Shown here piece after piece: positions 23,601 through 36,486 of a stretch of DNA of 64,000 nucleotides. The stretch lies in contig OX578138.1 of NCBI GenBank assembly GCA_951213105.1, forward strand, positions 62,585,826 to 62,649,825. The letters run 5' to 3'. Both the position numbers and the translations under genes were made by a program. Under the pieces are notes generated by a model. It searched no databases. It saw only the letters and a program-made list of their open reading frames with translations, and was not told the DNA's origin. Positions within the stretch are counted from its first letter, which is position 1. Every line of letters starts with the position of its first letter. Source of the DNA: Amaurobius ferox (lineage: Eukaryota; Arthropoda; Arachnida; Araneae; Amaurobiidae).

Positions 23601-25592
23601 AGTCTGTAACGGCAAATCGTACGATCATGGTATTTGGTACACATATACTTCAGGATCCGAATGGGTGCTTCTCGGCGTTATTTATTTTAAATTTCGATTT
23701 ACGTTTTTTGTTATTATATTATGTTTCAGACCGATTTACAACGATATTAAGCAATATTTACACAAATCTATTCCTTAACGCGTTCCGTAGCAGCGCAGGA
23801 TTATTTTACTATACCGACATCTTACTTCCTTAGCTCTAGTTAAGAGACCACAAAAAGCAAAGTTTTTTAAATAAATACACTATGATGTGAAACAAGCTGA
23901 ACAAAGGTTCAGTCGAATCGGCACCAGATTTGACATTATACTTGAACAGTGTTTTTGACCCATAAATTCATCAATTTACGATTTAACACGTAAGAGAATC
24001 ACAGAATCTGGATGAGAGGAAATCGCACTACAGGCCTATCCTGAAGAAACAACGCCAACAGTCAATCAAGACCGTCCCTAAACCAACATAGGGTCAAAGC
24101 AAAGCCAATCAAGTGACGGGGCCATAAGATAGACGCGTTTTCTCCGAAGCCACGGAAAAAAATAATATTTACCTAACCCGAAACAGAGGACTGGCAGACA
24201 TGTGAAAGTATTCGAGATGTGAAGACTGGTGAAAGTATTCAAAATATGAGAAATGTAAAAATATTCGAAGTGTGCAGAATTGTAATAAAAGTTCGTGAGA
24301 AACATAATGGTAAAAACCCAGACATGAAATGTGGAGTCAAACAGACTCGCTTGCTATTTAAGTGCAAAAGTCAATGAATTTAATATGTACAGAAGGTATG
24401 CATGAACAACACATATTTAAAACAAATGGGTCGAGAAAAGAACTAGTAACTATTAATAATGAAGTAATTCTGTCTCACAATATTACCCCCTAAGTATTTA
24501 TCACTTAAGATTAAATGAGTTTTCTGTAAAATGTATTGCTTCTAGGTGTCATTTGTTATACCATTTGAATGCTACTGAATAAAATTTTATAAATAAAAAA
24601 CTAAATGGCATAGGTAATGACCAATAATTACTTTTCAGATTAAGTAAACTCTCACTGTAAAGTTGAATTTCGTGGTTTAATCACGGTAAACAACGCAGTG
24701 TGCGCAAATGACCAATTCAATAAATAAAGGGTAATGTTTAAAACAGTAACAAATAGCTATTTTTATCACAACATGTTTGATAATTTTTATTTTTCGCATT
24801 ATCCATTATTTTTCGTTCCACTAGCTACCATCGTTCCAAACGTATTCTGCCCATTTACAACTTACCCGGGCACCCAGCACATACTATGCAAGAAAACCAT
24901 TCCTTTGTCTCCCTTATGCACAAATATTTCGCAATATCCAGAATTCACTACAGTTGTCTAGATATATTGTCTTTATTTAATGCGTTTCACCACATCGGCG
25001 ATAAGAAGCATTCTCACGTGTCTAAGTGTTTGCAAAATCCCTCGCATTTGTTCAGTCGGACAAAATTGATGAAAATCTTGACTGATGAACGGAAGTGTGT
25101 TATGATCTGTAAGACAAAATAAATGGCCATCTCCACTGCAGCATATCCATTCGCTATCGGGGATTATGCGTTATTTCGCACTTGACAGCACTTAAACGTC
25201 TGAATGAATTGCTTCTTGACAATCAATGAATAGCTATTGCGACGTTGTAAGTAAAATTAATGAAGAGTATATTACATATTCGAGATTTGGAATCCTATTG
25301 AAGATCCTGACATGAGCACTAACTTTTCAATATGCGTTTATAGGAAATATTTTTCAATATATTATTATATAAAAAGAATACTGATAGTTATATTATCTAT
25401 GCAACATTATTAAGGTTATCTTGTGACCTAAAGTAAACCATTTCTAACTTTTATTATTTTTACATTCCCTACAGTAGATGGTCATGTAAAAAGTAAATAT
25501 TGAAATGAGGTCCAAAATTGGAAATCGATTTTTTAATAAATTTACGCGATTTCTGCACTGTAGAACAGGAATAAACTATAATTAGAGAAGCT
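23601..25592. other. Anonymous DNA
   Basis: No recognisable domain in any of the short frames (for example 24078-24305 reverse, 24734-24961 forward). No repeat partner noticed inside the window. Confidence 0.4.
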
Positions 25593-25681
25593 CATGTTTG
25601 TATGTTGAAGACCCAGATCGTCCGACTCATCCAAAGACTTGAGCAACCATTTGGACGGCAGGGAAAGACATGTTTGTATGT
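25593..25681 (-). mobile_element. 5'-truncated SINE-1 end (63 bp) with 13-bp duplications
   Basis: The 3' portion of SINE-1, reversed (GACCCAGATCGTCCGAC ... TTTGGACGGCAGGGAAAG), lies at 25606-25668. It is flanked by the direct repeat CATGTTTGTATGT at 25593-25605 and 25669-25681. It is the same truncated length class as the copy at 12917-12980. Confidence 0.85.
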
Positions 25682-25919
25682 GTGCCTTTTTGTTTGTGTA
25701 TATACGTCATATCTGTCTACTTGTGTGTCTGTGCAATGTGACTATGAATCCAATGTACTGCTATGAATCCAATGTACTGCTATGAATCCATCATGAATTC
25801 TCTGTAACTTGCCGATATAATTCAGAATTTTCATGGTATTTTTAGGTAAGTTATTTATGCGATATACTTATACTGGTTAAAGTTTGGTCCGATTTGGAAA
25901 AAGAAAACCGGTCAATTTT
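25682..25919. other. Short anonymous stretch with a 22-bp tandem repeat
   Basis: The phrase CTATGAATCCAATGTACTG is repeated in tandem at about 25742-25790. Confidence 0.6.
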
Positions 25920-26563
25920 ACTTTCCCCACATTACATGGTAATGTACAGGGAAAGTATTGGAACCGTATCGAAAACCTCAACTCGACTTTTCGTCGGATC
26001 TACACGTTTCGAGAACTTTAGAACACGAAAAACTATTTTTATGTCTGTGTATGTGTGTCTCTGTCTGTGGAATGTATATATCTATTGTAGCTACAAAACT
26101 AGTTAACTAAATTTCGCAAATTTGGTAGATTAGTCACTTATGAATTACCCAGATGCTGATTAGTACGATTCAGAAAAAAATAACATTTTCTTTTCAAAAT
26201 GGCCCTCTAAAATAGTTTGCATTTAAAATAAAAAACTACGTATGGATAACGTATCAATTAGACGCCTGTTTCATGCGTAACGTTTTATACGTGACGTCAA
26301 AAAGAATAAAACCAACCCCATAATTCTAGGACTTACCATTCTCGAGATATTTCACTTTTTTCGCATTTTTGCCGCGTCGCCATTGAAAATACATACAGTC
26401 GCCAAATGAAACCAAAAACTGTATTAAAACTTTAAATTCAGTCTAGTTTCAATCAACAGTCAGTTATTTTCTGCAATTAAATTCAGTCTAATGAATTGTG
26501 AAAGAAAAAAAAAAGGAAAATGAATTTGAGTCTATAGGGAAATTTATATGATGCCGACATAAT
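25920..26563 (-). mobile_element. Family-2 element, copy 1 (related to family 1)
   Basis: A hairpin opens the copy: ACTTTCCC outer arm, then ACATTAC-ATG-GTAATGT, then GGGAAAGT. Next come TATTGGAACCG, CGAAAACC, TACACGTTTCGAGAACTT, a short GT tract, a body with CGAGATATTTCACTTTTT, and a terminus like family 1 (GGGAAATTTATATGATGCCGACATAATA against T6). Overall order matches family 1, but the body is largely different. The frame 25894-26106 is not a protein. Confidence 0.6.
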
Positions 26564-26904
26564 ATTTTTTTCGGATGACACGCAAGATTCATCATATTTC
26601 GAAATGAAATACCAAATATAATTAAATGCATTAATTAAATTGTTTTATTCAAAATGCGATTTAATAACAGAACAAATAAACACAACGTTATATCTCTAAA
26701 ATAAGCCGGTCACGAGATATTTGACTGAGGTTTTGGGAGTAAGTGACTTTCTAAAATATACAATGTAGCCTAGAGAAAAATGTTTTAAAAATGAATATAT
26801 TCAGCATATGTTATTTTAAGAGATAAAACTTAAATTAATCTATTGTCGAATATATGAAGAAAAATAAACATTGCAGAGTCCACAAAGACGATAAGAGCTT
26901 GCAC
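26564..26904. other. AT-rich spacer
   Basis: Contains GCCGGTCACGAGATATTTGAC near 26706, a phrase like those in family-2 bodies, so it may include an eroded second copy. Confidence 0.3.
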
Positions 26905-27420
26905 TTCCATCCTAGTGGTTCAACGATAGAGCGTTGGTAACATTTCGAAGATATGTGGTTTGAATCCCAGTTGCAAGTTTTTTTACAATGGCATCCAAAC
27001 AAATTGACCCTGTAGGTTAGTGCAAACATGTCGTTGGTCTATGACCCTAGTATGACGGACACAAAATCAGTGAACTCTGGTATATTGAGCGCCAAATTCA
27101 ACATCGGGAAGTCAACGACCCAGCAGAAAAGTAACTTGGTAGATAAAAATAACAGCAGGAGGCTAACCTGAGCTAATAATAGCAGGCTAATAGGAGGTGG
27201 TCATTCATATTATCAGTTGAACACCAATCTGGCATTAGAAGGCCTTGAATTCCACTTCAACGATAAACATATGCAATTCCGTTCCGGTAGCTTAAGAATA
27301 GAGCGTCGGTTGACCAAACCAAAGATCCATGGTTCGATAGTGAAAGACCCAGGACAACCAGTTCACCCTAGGGTATGAGCAGCTGGTTGAGTGACCGACA
27401 TGAGTCGATAGTAATACATT
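26905..27420 (+). repeat. Possible decayed tRNA-like SINE pair
   Basis: Two tRNA-promoter-like pairs are visible: CTAGTGGTTCAACGATAGAG with GTGGTTTGAATCCCAG (26912-26970), and GGTAGCTTAAGAATAGAG with CATGGTTCGATAG (27285-27342). Neither has a clear tail or target duplication. Confidence 0.3.
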
Positions 27421-30400
27421 TCTGTAGTGAAACAAGTTCTGTAGTGAAACACACAGGAGGGCTTATAAAGGGCTTCATCCTTGTGACGGGCTCACAACGG
27501 GTTAGCCCTATAACTTTCAGAATCCACGAAATTTAAATATACCACATAAGACGACGACATACTATATTTAGAATTTTTTGTTACTCGGGTTCTCGAGTTA
27601 TTCCTGAAAGAACCGAACATTCCTATGGCGGGCCCAAAACCAACAAAATCGATTAGGCTTGACGAACTTCTGAACCCATCTTCGAAATGAGTCCATGATA
27701 GCACAGTTATGTTTATCTATAGCAAACTTACAATGCCCGTGTAATACAATGGGAATAAAAGCCATTGCATTGTCTATAGCTGTAAAATAGACAAGATGTC
27801 GCCAAACCCCAGACATGAAAATATCAATTTTTATAATGGGGCGAACAGTAAGTTTATGGCCAAATTATTAAATTTTAACCTCGTAGCACCACGTGCGCTT
27901 CATGATGTAAGCAAGGCTGCAAGACATAGGAAATGATCTAATGAAGCTAAACATAAAACTCCACCTACATGACTAAAACCCATGGGAGAATGAATCGACA
28001 AAGCCAATGAGATGAAGGGGGAAGCACACAGGGTAAACCTTGCAACATTTTGTGAAAAGGATCATTAAGTTTTTGGTGTTCTAGAGAAAGATGTTTCTAT
28101 TAATTTAAGTTCAATCTATGATTCTACATTACAGTAGATGCTTCCACATACTTCGAGTATGCTGGATGACTTTGATAAATCGATGTTTGCTCCTGTTTAA
28201 AACGATGGCATGACAATGAATGTCGCGCATCAAGTGTGCAGTCTCGTTAACCTATAAAAGCAAATGCTCCTTAGAAATGTATTGCGTACAGATTTTTAGT
28301 AAAAAGTTCCAATATGACTGTGTGGGGATTCTTTATGCAAATCTTTGAAGTTCAGTGTAGAGGAAGCCCACTCTCGTGGTTGGCCAGATCTATTTATACG
28401 GCGGAAAAATATCAGATCTATTTATACGGCGTTTCGGTAGGAAAAAAGGAGTGTTTAGCATATTCGGTAAGGAAAGCCATGTTACGAAATTAGCGTGTGT
28501 TGTGGATATCAGAAATGATCATCGTCTTCATATAGTACGTTATCACATCAATTAGTTTATAGTCTATGAAATTCAGTAATGAGTTAGGATCAAATTAGAT
28601 CAGTAACGTCCCTGGTAAAATCTTATACGGTTAGCTGTGTAGATGTGTATATAGATTTGTTTGTAATGCCATTTATGTTTGAGTTCCAGCGAGATAGATG
28701 CGAATAAAATAGTTAATATGTTAAGTGTCGCGATTAATTCGTCGAATCATGATCGTTAGGTAAAATGGAAGTATATTTCACTTAGATATTGAAGTAGATA
28801 AAAATAACCTTAACAGTGGCCCTCCGAACAGAGGAATACTTTATAACTGGACAAAAAGTTCATTCCCAACCAGATTCACCAAAGATGAACCAGGTAACAT
28901 TTTACATGCAATATTTGAGGAAATAATAGAAGGCTGACCTTTAGCCAGTAGCTAATTTACCAAATCTGTAATATTCTCTCACTGTATCACAATATAAACG
29001 GCTCCAGGCAAAATATTTACCTGTAACTACTATGTTAATAACTGATGAATTTTGTAAATGATATTTATGATGAAATTAATATTGAGCAAATTTAGTATGA
29101 CTAATAATAAGAATATTCTAATAAATTTTAATTTGCCAAATTTTGTCTCGCCACTTGAGTGAGTTAAGTTGCATTTATATTTATTAATCAGTTGCTTTTT
29201 AGGAACACTGGACAACATAGTAATTTAACTTGATTGGTTATTGCAGCAAAAGATCAACAGTCTTCTGATTTTTATACGTCAGAACCCCATCAAATAAAAG
29301 TGACCGCAAAGGCGTTACTGAAGAACTTAACAAGTGAAGATAACAAACTCTACAACACAACGTGATAGACGAAAAACGTGAATTACAAGTAGAGCATTGT
29401 CTATTAAGTAGAAATTGACATCAGGAACCGAACGAAATGCGCATACAAAAGACAAGAAATCCAGTCATATTAATGGATGCTAGATTCGCAGCCACGTACG
29501 TCACAATACTGTCAAACATTGTCGAATGATTCCTAACGGTATACAAGTAATGCCATTCACATAACATCCATCTGTGAGATGAAGGGAAAACTCAACATGT
29601 AAATCTTCCGTACATGGGAGTGTTGTTTATTTTAGCATTCTTGAATAGAAAATCAATTCCCCATCAACCCTAATGTGTCAAATAAATATCTTCTATAGCA
29701 GTTTTTTTTTATCGATTTCTACTCTAATGAGTAATGTTCTGCAATTGTTAATGTGGCGATTTTGTCAATCTGGCTTTCTTGAATTCTGTATCGTAACGTT
29801 TTAATCTCTCCGTTAGAGATGCTACAATCACTTTTATTTGATAGGACAAGGACACTTTAGTACAGATAGACCTAACGTGTACACTTGCGAAGCTATCCTT
29901 ACAACGTTATTATTTTGTTTAAGGACTGTATTTTCATAGGTAGTATAGCCATATAGACTTTAAACACATAGACAAATGGATGTAGTATTGACGTATAGCC
30001 AGACTGATCTGTTGTATAGTTTACACTTTACATCGCGCAGTAGGGGAGATCCTGTTAGTGATGTTACTAGTAAGTAACGTTTAAGGACTTAACGTTAAGG
30101 AAAGACAAAATTAAAGGCAACGTTTAAGGAGGAAGTTAAGGAAAATGAAGGGTTCAGAGCGATCTAAGATATTTGTGCTGCCCATATGCAAATTTTTCCA
30201 CAAAAAAATTTTAAAAAATGAATGTATTCTATTCTCATTATAATAATTGTACATCATAAGTAAATTATGGCAAATTAAACCGACTTTTATTATAAATCCG
30301 GAAACAATTTTACACAAAATATCCATTACATGCAACATATAAATAAAAATATTTCTCAAAATTGGAAAAACGTGGGGCCGTATCAGGCGCGACATGGAAG

Positions 30401-31479
30401 CTAGAAACGAGGTCTCAAAATTATAATTCCCCAAGCTAATTTTTTAGAGGTGAGTAAACATCCCCCCCCCCCGAAAAAAAAAGGAAAATGTAAACCCAAC
30501 AAAAAAGCAATTCTTATATGCTTTTGTTTTAGGGACCAAAACTAAAAATTGACCATCGAAATATTAGTTTCCCCCAAAATAAGTTTTTTTTTCTTTTTTT
30601 TTTTTTGGGGGGGGGGGGGGGGGGGCTTTTTTCATATATCTACTTAAGGGGCTAAAATTCTTAGTTACGCCACTGGATCTCAAATGCTCAGTAATAACAT
30701 TTTTAGAAATAATATATAAACTCTAACTATTTCTTAAAGAGACTATAATGCGTGTCAAATCGTTTTGCTCATTTAAACTGTGATAAGTATTTTATTGATT
30801 CCTTAAATATTCTCCACTTCCCAATAACTTCCTAGACGCATGGAATCATCCCAAAATATTTAAGAGAAAATTAAGCATTAACATTTCATATGCGCTTGAA
30901 CAATCATTTATTTCAGTGGCGTAATAAACCGAGAACAATAAATTCATCATGACACCACGTGAATAAATTGTTTTACGAATAACAAAAGACGATATTGAAT
31001 GAAACATTGGGGACCATAAGTGTACCAGACGGATAACTTTATATTTCCTGGAACATAAAAGTATTTCGAAATTTATTATATTTGGAAAGTGGTAGTTGCA
31101 ATGAGTGTAATTAAATTTTACTTTTATCGGATTCGGTAATAAGGGAAAGAAAGATTTAGGGAATACTTTATCAGAGTTTTCCTGGTAGAGTTTGACATTA
31201 ATGGCTGAATAAAACATATTTAATGGACTTTGTTTAAATGGAGCTTTCTTAAAAAAAAATTATGACAATTTTGCTTCATATTAAACGTTTTTAAAACGTG
31301 TTCTATGTCAGAATTTTTGAAATATTACTCTAAATAAATTGTTCGTGACGGAAACTTTTAAAATTAAAGATCCGTAAAATATTTATAACAAGAAACTTAA
31401 GTGACTTCATATGAGGGCAAGTGTACACTTAATTTTTGACGGATTAAGCAACTTTATTCTGTTTTACATACATATTTCG
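27421..31479. other. Anonymous DNA without a recognisable gene
   Basis: I examined the reverse frames at 27492-27816, 30111-30434 and 30846-31217 and see no domain or motif. A stretch near 29860-29960 (TAGACCTAACGTGTACA) is echoed near 43200. A long C run and a G run of about 20 lie at 30464-30475 and 30607-30626. Confidence 0.4.
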
Positions 31480-31950
31480 TACAGTCATGCGAAGTTTCGG
31501 ATGAACTGGGAGGGACATCTCCAAAACCGGAAATGGAATTATTTAGTGAAACCTCCGAACCCCTCTATAATTCAATGCTGGATCGATATCAGTCTTCAGC
31601 TAAGCTCTAATTAGAGCCAATCCTTCTACAGAAATATATGCTTAAAGGGCATTTTTGAAACCAGAAGTGAAAAATATGAGAAGTGGAAATCCTTATCGAC
31701 CCATAACCTCTCCGTCGCCACCACCATTTTTCGAAATTCCTTGCAGAATTAATATCAGACATTATTTAAGTTTATCAATAGCCAATCTTGGGAAATAAAT
31801 GTTAAAAGATGTGTCTTAACCGGAAGTGAAAGTCCTTAGTGAACCCCTCAACCTTATCTAAAATATGTTAAATTCAGATCAGTCATCATCTGGGCTCTAT
31901 CTGCAACAAATAGTGAGAAATAGATGTGCAAATGAAAAATAATTCCCCAA
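31480..31950 (+). repeat. Dispersed degenerate repeat R4, locus 1 (about 150-bp units)
   Basis: The tract starts with TTTCGTACAGTCATGCGAA and contains units of the type CCGGAAGTGAAA..CCTTAGTGAACCCC..ATCTAAAAT..TTCA.ATCAGTCATCATCT..GCTCTATCTG..AAATAGATG. The same opening and units are found at 59075-60260. Class unknown; no open frame conserved. Confidence 0.55.
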
Positions 31951-32471
31951 AACAATAATATGGCAAAATGTTTGTCTCAAAAAACAACAAAAAATATTAT
32001 TCACCAATAATAAAATAGTAAATATGTGTATTAGATGCGAATACAATAATATGACGTTTTCAAACATTGAGAAACTGAAGCTTTCTAAGTTAGGTTCTCA
32101 TTTCAAGTTAAATCACCGTCATCAATAACGAAGTGACACATCTATGCGATATTTTATCAAGTTAAACAATGTTCGGATTATGAGTCCACACTCTCTCATA
32201 CATTCATATAACATAGTGTTTAGTTCTACATGCCGCAAACATAAGCAACATTAAATAAATTTGATGCGCTCAGCAAACACATGACTCAAATACATTTTCT
32301 CTCCATGTTTTTCATAATCCATTAATTTCAGCTCAATTGCACACAATAACACGAATAATAATTTGAAATTACACCGAATTTGACGTTTTAATTCAAATTC
32401 TGTTTTCATTTGTCGAGTGGAAGTATATTCAAAGGCGACGTTGCAAAAATGTGAGAAAATTAAAATCACTC
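31951..32471. other. AT-rich spacer upstream of the LINE insertion
   Basis: No recognisable gene; the reverse frame 32251-32469 has no domain. Confidence 0.4.
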
Positions 32472-33405
32472 GAAAAGGGTTAGTTCTGTTGTTGTTGTTA
32501 TTACAAGACCAGCAGAGCTAGATCAGGTCCATGACATTATACACCCTAAAGAAATCCAGCATCAACAACGGACTGGCAGCAAGATCACGCGAGAAGAACC
32601 CCAGGCACGCAAGAATATGAACAGGGGAGGCCTGCTCAGAAGAACACTTGGTGCAGACTTCAAAGCACATAGAGCCCTCAGTATATTTCATAGATCTGAG
32701 ATGCCCGCTGAGGAAGCGAGTAAGAGTAGTTTGATCCTGCCTATTACAACCAAATGCCAGAGAACCACTCGGTCGGTACCCCTGATACCAGAGGTGCACT
32801 GGTGGAAAAAGCCAGGTGTTTTTGTTTTTGCATTTTGTCCTGGAGAAAAGTTCCATAAAGGTGAGAGGCTCAGAAGACACCGAGGCAACACAAGCACCCG
32901 CCTTGGCCAGGGTGTCCGCGATCTCATTTCCCTCGAGGTCAACGTGAGAAGGAATCCACTGTAGGTGGATCCGATGAGACGAGGAAAGTCGTTTCAACTT
33001 TTTAAGAATACTCATTTTTAAGAACTCCTATATTATCCCTCACACTATGCCAATTGGCCAAGTGTTGGGCAGAACTCCTGCTATCAGACAGGATCCAGAT
33101 TTCATTTGTCTGAGTGAGTGACACAAGCGAACCAAGGCCTTCATCTATGGCTATTAGTTAACTACGAAAAACAGAACAGAAGTCAGGATTCCTCCTTTGA
33201 ATCTTTACTTCCTGGTTTTATGATTTGATGTGAATTCCACTACCAGCACCATCACGATCGTTCGTGCTACCATCCGTATACACCCGAACAGCGCCCGCTG
33301 GAATATCATTAATTCTTTCGAGAGCCAGTTGCCTTAAATAAACAGGAAGATCAGTCTGCTTATTCACATGAACAGGAAGGTCAGTATGGAAAAAGGGTTA
33401 GTTCT
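32472..33405 (-). pseudogene. 5'-truncated non-LTR retrotransposon encoding RNase H, flanked by target-site duplications
   Basis: The 901-bp insert 32488-33388 lies between direct repeats GAAAAGGGTTAGTTCT (32472-32487) and GAAAAAGGGTTAGTTCT (33389-33405). On the reverse strand it encodes the C-terminal end of a LINE ORF2. The ribonuclease H domain shows AVRVYTDGST (first Asp), AIDEGLGSL (Glu), IWILSDSRSS (second Asp) and PSHVDLEGNEIAD (His and last Asp). A short Cys/His-containing tail follows (FEVCTKCSSEQASPVHILACLGF). A frameshift near 33010 separates the first part from the open frame 33015-32518. The element ends in TAATAACAACAACAAC. The reverse transcriptase is missing by 5' truncation. 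RNase H places it in the I/R1/Jockey-type groups; I cannot say which. Confidence 0.88.
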
Positions 33406-33624
33406 AGAGCTGTGTGCTTGGACTTATTATTTTCGTCGTCACATATTATATATACAAGGATTTAAAGTACATATTTGAGCATGAACAGTCTTTTATTTTT
33501 GATTTTGACGCTTTTTGCAAACCATTTCACAAAGACAGGCAAGTTACTCTTTTCCGAATCGTACCCAAATCTAATCAGCCCCAGGGTAAACTACTAGTGA
33601 ATTATTTATCAGCCGATACATGAA
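33406..33624. other. Spacer
   Basis: Nothing recognised. Confidence 0.4.
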
Positions 33625-34500
33625 ATGGTATCAAAATATCAAGCTATTTGCCACGAATATGTTAATCTCTATCGTGACATACAGCCACTTCCGTTCAGAA
33701 CGTTTATGTACACTTCGAAGACGACTTTACATCAGTTAACCTCTATCTGGCAAAATGAATTCATCGTGTTCTGGAAGCAACTGTAAACTACTTCTGATTT
33801 TTTCTGTAGGAACTACCATTGACCACTATATTTCTATCCACAGAATCCGCTTATAGGGGTGCAGTTAAAATCGCTCTCCTACTGCAGATAACAGTATCCA
33901 TGAACCAGTTTCGTATTTTTGTGTGCTCGTCAAAATAGAAGAGCGAATTCCTGCAATGGTACCAAAAATCATGCTGTCTGCCACAAATATGTTAATATCT
34001 ATGGTGATATACAGCTACTTCCGTTAAGAACATTTCTGCCCTCTTCGCTGCAACTGTAGACCAGTTAAGCTCTATTCCTGACAAAATAAATTACTCGTGT
34101 TCTCGAAGCAGCTGTAAAATACTTTGAATTTTTTCTGTAGGTACTGCCATTGAATGTTATATTTTTATAGGAGTATTCGCAAAGTCAAAATCACTATCCC
34201 ATTGCAGATAAAAGCATTCATGAACCGGATTCGTATTTTTATGTGGTCGTCAACATAGAATAATGGATACATGGAATGGTAACAAAAATATGAAAACCTC
34301 TATAAAGACAGACAATTTAAATTCTGCAACCAGCAGTGCATTTGAACTAAAGCTATACAAGACTACAACGGTCATGTTCATGTTTACAAAAACCGTCTGT
34401 AGGGATTGGTCCCAAAGCTAGAATTACGCTTTCATTGCAGATAACAGATAAACCTCTATGGATACTATAATCTGCAATGATTTCTATATTTTTACTGTAA
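33625..34500. repeat. Degenerate tandem repeat, about 331-bp unit
   Basis: Two diverged units (about 33625-33953 and 33954-34285) share GCCACRAATATGTTAAT, CTACTTCCGTT, TTTTTTCTGTAGG and CATGAACCRGWTTCGTATT in the same order. A partial third unit (34285-34500) retains CATTGCAGATAACAG. No reading frame is conserved between units. Confidence 0.7.
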
Positions 34501-36486
34501 TGAACTAGTTTAGAATGTAAAATGCAGTGCAAATAAAGATAAATAAGCAAATGTACGTTTCAAAAAACATTCGGATTCCTTTCTTCACTGCAGTAAGTCT
34601 TAAACGCCCAATTAAGTTCAAGACTGTGGGTCGCCTAAACTCAAAATATCTACGTGACAAATTCTAATATTGCAGCATTATCCACTGTGATTGAATCAAA
34701 ATTAAACTTGAAAATGAAAAAAACTTGAAAATATGATGTTTCTTCAATTTTTCTAGGACGTCGTGAGCCAGTCATTATGGATTGTGCATAGAGCCACCTA
34801 CTTATATTTTATTACGCAATCCTACTTATGCAATCTCATTAATTAAAAATAATTTATTTCAAAATTAAGGCCTTTTTTAGATATTTCAGGCAAACTAAAA
34901 TAAAAATTAGCATATGTAGACTTCCCTGGAGACACTTTGTACCTACCGAAGCTTCCCATTTTGTTCTCCAACTCATGAATATTAATCATTTGCTTTTAAA
35001 ATACCGATAATTATATGCTAGAAACTATTGACTGTTATAAAATACATCTTTTTTTAATCTTTTGCAGAGTCTCTATGGTAATAAAAATACGTGTCTTTGA
35101 CTCCACGTTTGGAATTTTCCATCTTTATATTGTATTACATGTAATTATTTGAAAAAGATTGGTTAGGAAATAAGCGTTTTGATTTCCGTATTTAATTCTA
35201 AATTATAAGAAACAGGCATACAATATTTAACCAATAATATATAGAGTGTTTCAGAAAGAGCGTCTGAAAGGAATAAAATTCAACATTTAATCGTAAAAGT
35301 AAAGTAAAATATAAAAAATTATCAGTAAACAGAGAAAATTTTAACTTTGAAAGTTGCACTTTCCTTGAAACTAATACTTTTATAAAAACGAAAAATTCAA
35401 TTTTTTGTACAACCCCAATAAAGAAATGTCAATTAATAAACATTTTTCCGTGGCTAATTAGGGTGAAAGAAATGTACCCTGTATCTTTTGATGAAATATT
35501 CGCTGCGATGCTCCACTAACTGTTTTTAGGTGTTTTTCGTTCGATTGAAAGGAACCGGCTACGAATCAATTGTTGAAATAAAATGGTAGAACATTTCAAT
35601 TGGCAGTTTTCTTGTTTTAGAGCCAATTATTCACATTTGAAGTTCTGGGAAATGAAATAAGCGAAAATAAATTTCAATTATCACCATCTCAGCGAATATT
35701 TCAACAGAATGTACTGGATCAATTTCTTTAGACCTAAGTAAGAGCGATGCAAATGTTGCCAATAAAATTTTGTTAATGGGGGGGACGTAAACATATTAAA
35801 TTTTACATTCTTATGGTATTATTAGTTCCGGGAAGTGTAACTATCATAGATACATTTTCCTCTATTTACTTATTGTTTTTCATATTTTACTTTACTTTTA
35901 CAGCCAGTCGTTGATTATTATGTATATCTTTCGGGCATCCTTTGTGAAACATCCGGTACTTACTTTTTTTAAAGAAAGTTGATTTAGAAATCTGAGTATC
36001 ATCAATAAAACGTGCCCGTTGCATGTTTTATTTTATTATTTCTTACATACAGTTAAAGGCATAACCATATGCGTAGATTTGTAGAAAAAGTTGGGGGGGA
36101 CATAGTGCTGTATTTAGGGGGTTAACAGGTTCGAGTCCGCCCTCCCAGGATTTTTTTCGCTCTCTTTATATGACAAGCAACATATTGTAATGGGGAGGGG
36201 GCGGTTACAGCATCTCCTCTTGAACACAAAACCTTTTTAACTTTGTGTAGAATAATATGCATGGATATATATACCATGGTAAGCAAACGTTCAACTTAAG
36301 CAAAACATTAATTTATATGGTAAAAAAGTGCTACTGAAAGCCACTAGCATTAATATTTACAGATAAATATCACAGTTTTGTTGCAATGGAAAATAAATCT
36401 ACAAATAGGAAAATAATGAAAGCAATATATCAAATTAAGAATGTTCTAATGAACGCCCCTTTGGGACTAGAAAATAGAATCTTACT
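34501..36486. other. Anonymous AT-rich DNA
   Basis: No gene or repeat recognised in about 2 kb. Confidence 0.4.

Noticed and set aside
23260..23833. Open frames of 120-180 codons rich in Thr-His or Cys-Val
   Set aside because: They read through (GT)n/(CA)n microsatellite in several frames at once; there is no domain and composition is dictated by the repeat.
30846..31217. 123-codon reverse frame as a possible host gene
   Set aside because: It has no domain, signal peptide, splice context or repeat partner; this length is expected by chance in 64 kb.
32617..32964. Forward 115-codon frame over the LINE fragment
   Set aside because: The opposite strand carries the RNase H motifs and a correctly oriented tail; the forward frame is a shadow.
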